This document shows, one piece after another, positions 1 through 6,110 of a stretch of DNA of 17,308 nucleotides (positions are counted from its first letter, which is position 1; the number at the start of each line of letters is the position of its first letter). The notes below the pieces were generated by a model. That model did no database searches, was not told the DNA's origin, and worked only from the letters and a program-made list of their open reading frames with translations. The DNA is from CAIOZW01 sp049317725. Its GTDB lineage: Bacteria > Acidobacteriota > Blastocatellia > RBC074. The stretch spans positions 1 to 17,308 of the forward strand of contig JBMOHS010000084.1 of the NCBI GenBank assembly GCA_049317725.1. Reading direction: 5' to 3'. A program made the translations under genes and the position numbers.

Positions 1-55
1 CGGCCCTTGCGCCGGGAGCTACGGCCCTTGCGCCGGGAGCTACGGCCCTTGCGCC
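1..55 (+). repeat. 21-bp in-frame tandem repeat (2.6 copies visible)
   Basis: The unit CGGCCCTTGCGCCGGGAGCTA occurs at 1-21 and 22-42 without a mismatch, and its first 13 bases recur at 43-55. The period is 21 bp, so the repeat stays in frame and encodes the heptad ALAPGAT in the partial gene. Copies may continue to the left of the window. Perfect identity implies recent expansion and a likely variable copy number. Confidence 0.9.
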
Positions 56-320
56 CGAAGAAGATGAGAGATTACGTGAGATCGCCAAGCCGGCCCGAGA
101 TAAGAAAAAACTGATCCCCTCACTGACGCAGCAGATCATTCGGCAGCTTTGCGATGGGCGATATCTCACAGCGGAACAGATTGGATCATTGATGGACCGA
201 GGAAAGGAGAAGCTTCAGAAGAATTTCCTGGCGGAGATGGTGCAGAACGAAGAGCTTGAACTTCTCTTTCCCGATCAGCCGACACATCCTGACCAAGCCT
301 ACCGAACCAAAGCGGATTGA
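1..320 (+). CDS. C-terminal end of an AlbA_2/RecG-like ATP-binding protein (partial, 5' end outside window)
   Basis: An open frame enters from the left edge (codons start at position 3) and stops with TGA at 318-320, giving about 105 residues. It begins with ALAPGAT-type heptads encoded by a tandem repeat. A charged linker follows, then a winged-helix-like tail with QIIRQLCDGRYLTAEQIGSL, then FLAEMV and the ending LFPDQPTHPDQAYRTKAD. This ending, with a small helix-turn-helix and a final 'P..P.HP.QAY' motif, resembles the C-terminal domain of AlbA_2 (Schlafen-like) ATP-binding proteins related to COG2865, often annotated as putative transcriptional regulators or RecG-like helicases. The catalytic and ATP-binding parts lie outside the window, so the family call rests on the tail alone. 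The proline/alanine heptads would form a flexible linker between the ATPase part and the tail. Confidence 0.5.
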   Translation, partial: ALAPGATALAPGATALAPEEDERLREIAKPARDKKKLIPSLTQQIIRQLCDGRYLTAEQIGSLMDRGKEKLQKNFLAEMVQNEELELLFPDQPTHPDQAYRTKAD

Positions 321-475
321 GGCTGAGAGACCACGCTTCCCGCGTGTGCCATCAGAGAGGAGACAGCTGGGAGAAAAATGTAGGCTCCAAAAGAAGAGTC
401 TGCCCCCACCTCCTGCCCCATTTGTTGGTAGTGGATTCCGACAGCCTCTGGCAGGGGCTAGCCGTCTGCCAATCT

Positions 476-496
476 CCCCCAGCGGCCCGCTGGGGG
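476..496 (-). terminator. GC-rich hairpin in copy 1 (relic of the ene-reductase terminator)
   Basis: An inverted repeat (CCCCCAGC / GCTGGGGG, 8 bp, 5-nt loop) lies about 25 nt past the stop codon of the ene-reductase fragment on the minus strand. It is identical to the hairpin after the intact gene. No U-tract follows it, so intrinsic termination is uncertain. Confidence 0.4.
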
Positions 497-521
497 AGTG
501 GGCTCGTTCCGGGACCGCTCT

Positions 522-645
522 CTACGCACAAACCGGATAGTCGGTATAGCCCTCCTTGCCTGGCGTGTAGAAGGTCGCGGGATCCGGAACGGCGAGGGTG
601 GCTCCCGCCTCAAGCCTCTCGACCAAGTCGGGATTGGCGATGAAT
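522..645 (-). pseudogene. 3' fragment of an Old Yellow Enzyme / NemA-type gene
   Basis: On the minus strand this stretch encodes the 38-39 C-terminal residues of an ene-reductase, from FIANPDLVERLEAG to the ending YTPGKEGYTDYPVCA plus stop. It parallels the intact neighbour, which ends YTPGKEGYTDYPVRA. The frame stays open upstream (right) of about 645, but those residues have no OYE character and the TIM-barrel body and start are missing. This is a gene remnant. It most likely arose by duplication of the neighbouring gene followed by deletion or replacement of all but its end. Confidence 0.85.
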
Positions 646-647
646 AA

Positions 648-745
648 TGGGATGATCTTACACGAAAACGAAATGAAAAGATGATGGCCTATCTGCGGCT
701 TCTCGACCAGCCACTGGGGCTGGTCATGATCGACAATCGAAAGCT
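648..745 (+). pseudogene. Possible fragment of a GxxExxY-like protein gene
   Basis: Between the ene-reductase fragment and the conserved part of the antitoxin-like gene, a plus-strand frame reads KMMAYLRLLDQPLGLVMIDN followed by RKLGKESR. Tails of GxxExxY proteins (PDDEXK-like) have a similar 'Q.L.YL+L....GLLINF' pattern. The upstream catalytic part is absent because a stop at 645-647 closes the frame, and the frame then runs on without further family character. The match is by eye and short. It could be coincidence, and a profile search of the 30 residues would decide. Confidence 0.2.
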
Positions 746-987
746 TGGAAAGGAAAGTAGATGTCCTCGCGTGAAAAGCCGCGTGGAAGTGGCTGAACGT
801 CTTTTTCGGCGAGTGACTCCATTGCCTGGGAGAACTCTTCGATAGAACCATTTGTCGTCTGCGGCATTTGGCGGGCTACAGTCAGAAGTTGCTTGAGGTA
901 GTCATCTACCGACAATCCGCTCGCTGTCGCCTGAGTGATTAGAGCCTCGGCGGTCTCGGCTGAAACTTGATCAAGTGTGATGCTCAT
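724..987 (-). CDS. Antitoxin-like small protein, apparently orphan
   Basis: The protein has 87 residues. ATG at 987-985 is preceded by a good Shine-Dalgarno sequence (GAGGTGAATAG-ATG), which favours a real gene. The N-terminus (MSITLDQVSAETAEALITQA, then GLSVDDYLKQLL) has the pattern of small antitoxin-like proteins in which a beta strand is followed by 'A...GLS..EYL..LL'. Near the end, LPRGFSREDIYF resembles the C-terminal motif of antitoxins that pair with PIN-type toxins. The last nine residues (PFQAFDCRS) look unrelated and probably result from a sequence junction. In such modules the toxin gene normally follows immediately. Here only mosaic sequence and the ene-reductase fragment lie downstream, so the toxin is missing. 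No toxin was seen, so the functional call is inferred from the N-terminal and tail patterns. Confidence 0.5.
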   Translation of the reverse strand: MSITLDQVSAETAEALITQATASGLSVDDYLKQLLTVARQMPQTTNGSIEEFSQAMESLAEKDVQPLPRGFSREDIYFPFQAFDCRS

Positions 988-1178
988 CTATTCACCTCAG
1001 TTGAAAGAGTATCGCGATCTTGACCCACCCAGCAACCATGATCTGCGATCTTGTGAACAGGTAACGAGTCGAATGTGTCGATAGGTTGGAAACACTTGGG
1101 TGAAAAACTGTACGGCTCAAGAGAAGGGGCTGCCCGCCCCTCTCTTGGCTATAGATGGTTGATCCCGACGGGACGGAA

Positions 1179-1199
1179 CCCCCAGCGGCCCGCTGGGGG
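1179..1199 (-). terminator. GC-rich hairpin downstream of the ene-reductase gene
   Basis: A perfect 8-bp stem (CCCCCAGC / GCTGGGGG) with a 5-nt loop lies 25 nt after the stop codon at 1225-1227, on the strand of that gene. Only TT follows the stem, not a real U-tract. It fits a transcription end or an mRNA-stabilising hairpin. Its conservation in the duplicated copy is no independent support because that copy is recent. Confidence 0.45.
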
Positions 1200-1348
1200 A
1201 GTCAGCTCGTTCCGGGACCGCTCTCTACGCACGAACCGGATAGTCGGTATAGCCCTCCTTGCCTGGCGTGTAGAAGGTCGAGGGATCCGCAACGGCGAGG
1301 GGGGCTCCCGCCTCAAGCCTCTCGACCAAGTCGGGGTTGGCGATGAAT
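1179..1348. repeat. 170-bp duplicated segment, copy 2 (intact-gene side)
   Basis: This is the partner of 476-645. It covers the final ~41 codons of the intact ene-reductase gene, its stop codon and the hairpin downstream. The two copies start 703 bp apart in direct orientation, so recombination between them could delete the antitoxin-like gene. Confidence 0.9.
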
Positions 1349-2313
1349 GGCCTGGCAAAGGCGACGAGGTCGGCGGCGCCACTCTGCAGGTCGGCCTCGG
1401 CCCGTTCGCAATCATAGCCGCCCGAAAGAATCACCGCTTCACCACCGCTCTCCCGGAACGCCTCAATCAGAGCCTGGACGGTGTCGGGCTCCGGCTTGGG
1501 TGCCCCCATCGACGAATGGTCGACCAAGTGGAGGTAGGCGAGGCCAAGACCGCCTAGATCCGCGGCCAGCTCGGTGTACTGCTCGTCAATCCCCTCGTAG
1601 GTCCCGCTCATGTCGTTGAAGACCCCGTACGGAGAGAGGCGGATGCCGGTACGGAAAGCCCCGATGGCACGGATGACGGCCTTGGTCGCCTCGAGGGCAA
1701 AGCGGTTGCGTCGGTGGGCATCGCCACCGAAAACGTCTTTCCGCTGGTTGGAACCTGGATCGAGAAACTGGTTGATCAGGTAGCCATTGGCCCCGTGGAG
1801 CTCAACCCCGTCGAAGCCAGCCTCGATCGCCAGCGTGCTCGCGCGCGCGAACTCGGCGATGGCGGTCGAGATGTCCTCGATCGTCATCTCCCGCGCCAAG
1901 TCGTGGGGCTGCTCTCCCTGCTGATCCGTCCACATCTTCCCGCTCAGGGCGACGGCTGAAGGGGCGACCAGCTCTGCCCCGGCCGGCAGGTTGAGGCGAC
2001 TCCCCACCCGGCCGACGTGCATCAACTGCAGGAAGATGTGGCCCCCTCTGGAGTGCACTGCCTCGGTCACCAGGCGCCAGCCTTCCCGCTGCTCTGCGGA
2101 GAACATTCCCGGGATGCGGGCATATCCGAGGCCATTGGGTGAGGGGGAGGTTCCCTCAGAGACGATCAGCCCACTCGAGGCACGCTGGCCGTAGTACTCG
2201 GCCATGAGGCTGTTCGGCAGGTTGCCCAGTGCCCGACACCGCGTCATTGGCGCCATGACGACGCGATTGCGGAGTGTCAGATCTCCCAGGGAAATAGATG
2301 ATAGCAGCTTCAT
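1225..2313 (-). CDS. nemA: Old Yellow Enzyme family ene-reductase (NemA-like, FMN/NADPH)
   Basis: A 362-residue FMN-dependent TIM-barrel flavoprotein that should reduce activated C=C bonds (enones, maleimides, nitro compounds) with NAD(P)H in the cytoplasm. Visible OYE motifs are NRVVMAPMTRCRA (16-28), the substrate-binding pair His173/Asn176 in ELHGANGYL with Tyr178, the NQFLDPGSNQR-DVFGG signature (181-197), GIRLSPYG (223-230) and the FMN-phosphate region ARPFIANPDL (320-329). The usual Gly of GRPF is Ala320, a conservative oddity. The ATG at 2313 is chosen because AGGAG lies 7 nt before it and homology begins with MKLLSSISLGDLTLRNR. The frame stays open for 39 more codons upstream, but those residues look unrelated to the family. 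The gene diverges from the DUF3667 gene. Its last ~120 bp are duplicated at 522-645. Confidence 0.93.
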   Translation of the reverse strand: MKLLSSISLGDLTLRNRVVMAPMTRCRALGNLPNSLMAEYYGQRASSGLIVSEGTSPSPNGLGYARIPGMFSAEQREGWRLVTEAVHSRGGHIFLQLMHVGRVGSRLNLPAGAELVAPSAVALSGKMWTDQQGEQPHDLAREMTIEDISTAIAEFARASTLAIEAGFDGVELHGANGYLINQFLDPGSNQRKDVFGGDAHRRNRFALEATKAVIRAIGAFRTGIRLSPYGVFNDMSGTYEGIDEQYTELAADLGGLGLAYLHLVDHSSMGAPKPEPDTVQALIEAFRESGGEAVILSGGYDCERAEADLQSGAADLVAFARPFIANPDLVERLEAGAPLAVADPSTFYTPGKEGYTDYPVRA

Positions 2314-2319
2314 GTCAAA

Positions 2320-2324
2320 CTCCT
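2320..2324 (-). promoter_or_regulatory. Shine-Dalgarno site fixing the ene-reductase start
   Basis: AGGAG on the minus strand lies 6-7 nt upstream of the ATG at 2313. It supports this start over longer in-frame alternatives reaching to about 2430. Confidence 0.7.
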
Positions 2325-2575
2325 CGTCAAGCGCTTGCCCCCTCAGGTGGAAGCGGATGGCCTGATTGATCAATGGTCCGTGATGTTCAAAGGGCAAGAG
2401 CCCTGATTTCAACTTCTGGAATGGGCCCACTGGTCTGGGACACTCCAGCGAAAAATAGAATCTTTCAGGGGAGGTTCTGCCCTCACCTCAAACAATCGCT
2501 ACTGCAGCCCCCCGGGGATGATCCGGCTTGCTTGGCACCGCCCCGGTCCCACAGGGATGATCCCGATCAACGATC

Positions 2576-2604
2576 TTGACAAGATGCGGCGGACTCGACA
2601 AAAT
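2576..2604 (+). promoter_or_regulatory. Sigma-70-type promoter candidate for the DUF3667 gene
   Basis: A perfect -35 box TTGACA (2576-2581) is followed after 17 nt by CAAAAT (2599-2604) as a -10 box. Transcription would start near 2611 and leave a leader of about 110 nt before the ATG at 2721. The spacing is ideal and the -10 box is imperfect. Confidence 0.45.
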
Positions 2605-2720
2605 TCCGCGTCGACTCTTTCACCCTGCAATGTGAAGTTCTCGCCAGCGCGAGACTTGGCTCTTCAACAGCAGTACCGGTGCAGTCGTGGCACATTTTCT
2701 GACTTGCTCATTCCAGCCAC

Positions 2721-3596
2721 ATGGATCAGAACGACAGACCATCGAATCAAGAGCCGCTGGGATTGCCGAGCTGCTTGAATTGCGGAGCGAAGCTCCAAGG
2801 GCCTTACTGTGCCACCTGTGGGCAGCGCCGTGAGACCCATCCCCCAACCGTCGGGCACCTGCTCGAGGAGGTGGTCGAGACCCTGACCCACGCTGATTCG
2901 CGTCTTTGGCGAACGATGCAGCTGATCCTCTCCAAGCCAGGTCTTCTGACGGTGGAGTTTCTGGCAGGTCGGCGTCAGCGGTATCTCCCCCCGATTCGGC
3001 TCTACTTCATCGTCAGCTTTGTCTTCTTTCTCCTCCTGACCTTCCAGTCAGACAAGTTCGTTGACGTGCGCGATTCTGAGTTGTCAGGCGCGGTCGATAA
3101 GTGCCAGCAACTCGTTTACCGTGGCCCGTTCCCGGACCAGTTAGAGCCGCGGTTCCGTAGCGCCTGTGTCCGGACGCTGCGGGATCTGGAGCAGGGAGGT
3201 GGACAACTTAGCCGTGGTTTTCTGCACAGTCTACCCAAGGCGATGTTCCTGCTTCTGCCGCTCTTTGCCGGGATCTTGAACCTCTTTTACTGGAGGCCTC
3301 GACGGCTCTACGCGGAGCACCTTCTCTTCCTGGTTCATCACCACAGCGCCGTCTTTCTCGCCCTGATATTTGTCTTCGTGCTTGACCGCGTGATGCCGGC
3401 CAGTTTCAGCGGGTACGTCATTTTGATTTTTCTGGTCTGGCTGGTCTGGTACTGCCATCGCGGTCTGCGGGTCTTTCATGGGCAGGGCCGGCTTCGAACT
3501 TGGGCAAAACTGATCCCCATGTTGATGCTGTACACCATGCTTGCACTCTTGATTCTCACCTTTACCGGGATCGCCTCCATCCTTAGCATTTCTTGA
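2721..3596 (+). CDS. DUF3667-type membrane protein with N-terminal zinc ribbon
   Basis: A 291-residue protein. Two CxxC pairs (Cys18/Cys21 and Cys30/Cys33, CLNCGAKLQGPYCATCGQ) form a short zinc ribbon facing the cytoplasm. An amphipathic stretch with TVEFLAGRRQRYLPPIRLY (77-95) follows, then a membrane helix at about 93-107, a soluble loop to about 165 and roughly four more hydrophobic segments to the C-terminus. The arrangement of zinc ribbon, 'GRR.RY..P.RLYF' motif and membrane helices is that of DUF3667 proteins, whose function is unknown. ATG at 2721 is the first in-frame start after a stop at 2700-2702, and it lacks a clear Shine-Dalgarno sequence. The gene is monocistronic and convergent with the his operon. 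Confidence 0.8.
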   Translation: MDQNDRPSNQEPLGLPSCLNCGAKLQGPYCATCGQRRETHPPTVGHLLEEVVETLTHADSRLWRTMQLILSKPGLLTVEFLAGRRQRYLPPIRLYFIVSFVFFLLLTFQSDKFVDVRDSELSGAVDKCQQLVYRGPFPDQLEPRFRSACVRTLRDLEQGGGQLSRGFLHSLPKAMFLLLPLFAGILNLFYWRPRRLYAEHLLFLVHHHSAVFLALIFVFVLDRVMPASFSGYVILIFLVWLVWYCHRGLRVFHGQGRLRTWAKLIPMLMLYTMLALLILTFTGIASILSIS

Positions 3597-3609
3597 AAGC
3601 ATTTCTTGA
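3585..3609 (+). repeat. Tandem 12-bp duplication over the DUF3667 stop codon
   Basis: AGCATTTCTTGA occurs at 3585-3596 and again at 3598-3609 (period 13 bp). The first copy contains the stop codon and the second lies just beyond it. It looks like a local slippage duplication, and no role is evident. Confidence 0.8.
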
Positions 3610-3702
3610 GCCAGATGAGCTGGCACGTGGCTTCACCTTCCGGCCGTTGAGACACGCCCACCACCCGGAAGAACCGGAAACGATCAAGGATCGCGAGGCG
3701 GT

Positions 3703-4344
3703 TCAAGTGGTGCGGTGGAAGGCCGATCCGGGAGCCTCTACCTCGAATGAGGCGAAATTGCGCAGGAGATGGAGTCCGGCGGTCTGGCTCTTCTCAGGGT
3801 GGAATTGGACGCCAACGATCGAGCCTCGACCGCAGATCGAAGCATAACGAATTCCGTACTCGGTCTCCCCTAGCACATCCGCCGGTTCCGCCGGTTCGAC
3901 ATAGTAGGAGTGGACAAAGTAGAAGAACGAGTCGTTCGGCACGGACTCGAAGAGGGGGTGGGGCTGGCGGAAGCGGACTTGGTTCCAGCCGATATGGGGG
4001 ACGTGGAGCCCTTCGGGAAAGCGGATGACGCGACCCGGCATGAGGCCCAAACCGCGATGGAGGCCAAATTCGTGTCCCTCCTCGAACATCATCTGCAGAC
4101 CGACGCAGAGTCCGAGGATTGGCTTGCCGGCAGCGGCGGCCTCGATCACCAGTTGGTCAAAGCCGCGATCCCGCAACCCGTTCATGCAGGCCGCGAAGGC
4201 ACCGACACCCGGCAGGACGAGCCGTTCCGCCCTCTCCAGTGTCGCCCGGTCGTCGGTGACGACAGCGGCAATTCCCTGGTTGGTGAAGGCCTTCTCGACA
4301 CTGCGCAGATTTCCGACCCCATAATCGATGATGGCAATCGTCAT
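3703..4344 (-). CDS. hisH: Imidazole glycerol phosphate synthase, glutaminase subunit HisH
   Basis: A 213-residue class I glutamine amidotransferase. It hydrolyses glutamine and channels ammonia to HisF, which makes imidazole glycerol phosphate and AICAR. The N-terminal IAIIDYGVGNLRSV, the oxyanion region VLPGVGAF (43-50), nucleophile Cys80 in GLCVGLQ, and His182/Glu184 in GVQFHPEKSQ form the complete triad. The nucleophile elbow reads CVG where CLG or CMG is usual. ATG at 4344 overlaps the hisB stop as ATGA and has GGAG about 8 nt upstream, so translation is coupled. It is the last gene of the operon in this window. Its partner hisF does not follow: the next gene is convergent and unrelated. 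Confidence 0.97.
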   Translation of the reverse strand: MTIAIIDYGVGNLRSVEKAFTNQGIAAVVTDDRATLERAERLVLPGVGAFAACMNGLRDRGFDQLVIEAAAAGKPILGLCVGLQMMFEEGHEFGLHRGLGLMPGRVIRFPEGLHVPHIGWNQVRFRQPHPLFESVPNDSFFYFVHSYYVEPAEPADVLGETEYGIRYASICGRGSIVGVQFHPEKSQTAGLHLLRNFASFEVEAPGSAFHRTT

Positions 4345-4952
4345 GACGCTTCTCCGGTTCCGGTGAGAGTCCCCTTGGTCGAGAGGACACCCTCGATGCG
4401 GGGGTCGAGCCGAACCGCCTGGGAGAGGGCCCGTGACGCCGCCTTGAAGACCGCCTCGAGGAGGTGATGCTGATTGCGGCCGTAGAGGGCCTCGAGGTGG
4501 AGATTACACCGGGCGTGCTCGGTGAAGGAGTGCCAGAAGTGCTCGGCCAGCTCGACTGAGAAGGTCCCGACGCGCTCGCGTTTCTCGGCGACGTGGTAGA
4601 CAAGGTAGCTCCGCCCGGAGAGATCGACCACAGCCCGGGCGAGGGTCTCGTCCATCGGGACATAGGCATGCCCGTACCGGGTGATCCCGCGTTTGTCTCC
4701 CAGCGCGGTGGCCAGGGCTTGGCCGAGGCAGATGGCAATGTCTTCGACGGTGTGGTGGTCGTCGATCGCGAGGTCCCCATCGCAGCGAACGCTCAGATCG
4801 AAGAGGCCGTGGCGTGCGAAGAGTTCGAGCATGTGGTCAAGGAAGGGCACACCGGTCGCGATCGTCGCGAGGCCCGTTCCGTCGAGGTCGAGCGTCAACT
4901 CGATCTGGGTCTCTTTCGTGCGCCGTTCAATGGTGGCGGTTCGTTTGGTCAC
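4341..4952 (-). CDS. hisB: Imidazoleglycerol-phosphate dehydratase HisB (monofunctional)
   Basis: A 203-residue cytoplasmic enzyme that dehydrates imidazole glycerol phosphate to imidazole acetol phosphate, the sixth step of histidine synthesis. It shows FLDHML (37-42), the metal-binding DDHHTVEDIA (64-73), a DKRGITRYG block, and the second half motif with HCN-type residues reading ARCNLHLEALYGRNQHHLLEA. There is no N-terminal phosphatase domain, unlike the E. coli fusion, so histidinol-phosphatase must be a separate protein. The start is GTG at 4952, overlapping the hisC stop as GTGA. It is preceded by a strong AAGGAG at 4960-4965, which fixes this start. Confidence 0.97.
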   Translation of the reverse strand: MTKRTATIERRTKETQIELTLDLDGTGLATIATGVPFLDHMLELFARHGLFDLSVRCDGDLAIDDHHTVEDIAICLGQALATALGDKRGITRYGHAYVPMDETLARAVVDLSGRSYLVYHVAEKRERVGTFSVELAEHFWHSFTEHARCNLHLEALYGRNQHHLLEAVFKAASRALSQAVRLDPRIEGVLSTKGTLTGTGEAS

Positions 4953-6052
4953 ACGGTCTCTCCTTTCCCGAGGATGATTTCGCGGAGTGCTGCCAGCAAC
5001 TGGCGATTCTCTTCGGGCGTGCCGACACTGATCCGCAGGTGGCGCGAGAGGAGCGGGGACTGGCTCAGGTCGCGCACAAGGATGCCCCGCTCGTGCAGCC
5101 GCGCAAAGAGGAGACTGGGGGGAATCGGAACCTCGACCAGCAGGAAGTTGGCGACCGATGGGTAGGGATGAACGCCGGGAATCTTGGCCAGCTCTGCCGC
5201 CAGCCGGTCCTTCTCCGCCGCCATGGCCTGTACGAGGGGGGCGAGCAGGTCCCGCCTTTCCAGGGCCACTTCGGCCGCAATCATCGAGAAGACGTTGAGG
5301 CTGTAGGGCATCTTCGCTTTGCTGAACTCGCGGATCAAGGCTGGGTCCGCCAAGCAGTAGCCCACCCGCAAGCCGCCCATCGCCATCGCCTTCGAGAAGG
5401 TCCGCAGGATGACCAGGTTCGGATGGTCTGGCAGGAGGGGGACGGCGTCCTCCCCGCCAATCTCGAGGTAGGCTTGATCGACGACGACCAAGCCGGGCGC
5501 GGCCTCTTGCAGCAGGACCGCCAGCTCCGCGCGGGAGAGGGTCGATCCGGTCGGATTGTTCGGGCAGCAGAGGATCGTCATCGCCGGGCGAAGGGAGCCG
5601 ATCGCCGACCGCAGGGCCGGCAGATCGAACTGTAACTCATTGGTCAGCGGGACGGAGCAGATCTCTCCTCCGCCGACGGTGATCACTTGGCGGTAGACCG
5701 AGAAGGTCGGCTCGGGAAGGACGACCTTCTTGCCCGGCTCGATCGTCGCCTGGATCACCGACTGGATCATCTCGTTCGATCCATTTCCGGCCATGACTCC
5801 ATCAGCAACCCAGCCGGCGTAGGCGGCCAGTTGGGTGAGCAGCCGGGTCGGCACGAAGTCGGGGTAGCGTGCCCAGTCGCACTGGTCGAGCCGCGCGAGC
5901 ACTTCGTTGCGGATCTCGGCGGGCATGCCAAAGGGATTCTCGTTCTGGTTCAGCTTGATCGGCGCTTCCAGCGGGGCCAGCGTGTAGGCCTTGATCCCGC
6001 GGACCTGCCGTTTGACCTGCTCCAGTACCTTGTCGATCGTCAGAGGTGTCAT
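4949..6052 (-). CDS. hisC: Histidinol-phosphate aminotransferase HisC
   Basis: A PLP-dependent class II-like aminotransferase of 367 residues from the ATG at 6052. It converts imidazole acetol phosphate plus glutamate to histidinol phosphate. Signatures are LNQNENPFG near the N-terminus, AGNGSNEMI for phosphate binding, CCPNNPTGS, VVDQAYLEI with the PLP-ring Asp, and the Schiff-base Lys221 in FSKAMAMGGLRVGY. Start choice: the frame extends to a GTG at 6109, one base past the hisD stop, which would give 386 residues and translational coupling. The family homology begins with IDKVLEQVKRQVRGIKAY just after the internal ATG. Neither start has a convincing Shine-Dalgarno sequence, so the true 5' end is 6052 or 6109. 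Confidence 0.96.
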   Translation of the reverse strand: MTPLTIDKVLEQVKRQVRGIKAYTLAPLEAPIKLNQNENPFGMPAEIRNEVLARLDQCDWARYPDFVPTRLLTQLAAYAGWVADGVMAGNGSNEMIQSVIQATIEPGKKVVLPEPTFSVYRQVITVGGGEICSVPLTNELQFDLPALRSAIGSLRPAMTILCCPNNPTGSTLSRAELAVLLQEAAPGLVVVDQAYLEIGGEDAVPLLPDHPNLVILRTFSKAMAMGGLRVGYCLADPALIREFSKAKMPYSLNVFSMIAAEVALERRDLLAPLVQAMAAEKDRLAAELAKIPGVHPYPSVANFLLVEVPIPPSLLFARLHERGILVRDLSQSPLLSRHLRISVGTPEENRQLLAALREIILGKGETV

Positions 6053-6110
6053 GGTCTTGTCATCGGTGGCGGGGGCAAGGAAGTCCCCGGTCGGATCGGA
6101 GAGGATCACG

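Larger units (their letters stand above)
476..645. repeat. 170-bp duplicated segment, copy 1 (degraded side)
   Basis: This block matches 1179-1348 over 170 bp with no gaps and, by my count, seven substitutions (about 96% identity). It carries the last ~120 bp of the ene-reductase gene plus its downstream hairpin. Weaker similarity continues to the left: about 367-415 resembles about 1092-1140, sharing a G-AAAAA start and a CTGCCC..CC core. The duplicated tract was therefore originally longer than the well-conserved block. Confidence 0.9.
2314..2720. other. 407-bp divergent intergenic region
   Basis: This stretch separates the ene-reductase gene (minus) from the DUF3667 gene (plus). I see no credible gene in it. 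It contains a plus-strand promoter candidate at 2576-2604, a 10-bp palindrome ATTGATCAAT at 2365-2374 about 50 nt before the ene-reductase start that might be an operator but is short enough to be chance, and two copies of GGGATGATCC about 40 nt apart. A stretch near 2449-2490 (GAAAAATAG, then TTCTGCCCTCACCTC) loosely recalls the tract at about 374-410. Confidence 0.5.

Noticed and set aside
2365..2374. ATTGATCAAT palindrome as a NemR-like operator
   Set aside because: It is plausible by position but too short, and no TetR-family regulator gene is present nearby, so it is only mentioned within the spacer entry.
3637..3671. Inverted repeat CTTCCGG / CCGGAAG between convergent DUF3667 and hisH genes as a bidirectional terminator
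   Set aside because: The stem is only 7 bp with a 21-nt loop and no T-tract on either side. A second short hairpin (GCCAG/CTGGC, 3610-3624) is equally weak.
3910..4467. Long plus-strand open frames opposite hisH and hisB (also opposite hisC, hisD, hisZ and ggt)
   Set aside because: They are mirror frames of strongly supported minus-strand genes in GC-rich DNA and show no protein-family features of their own.
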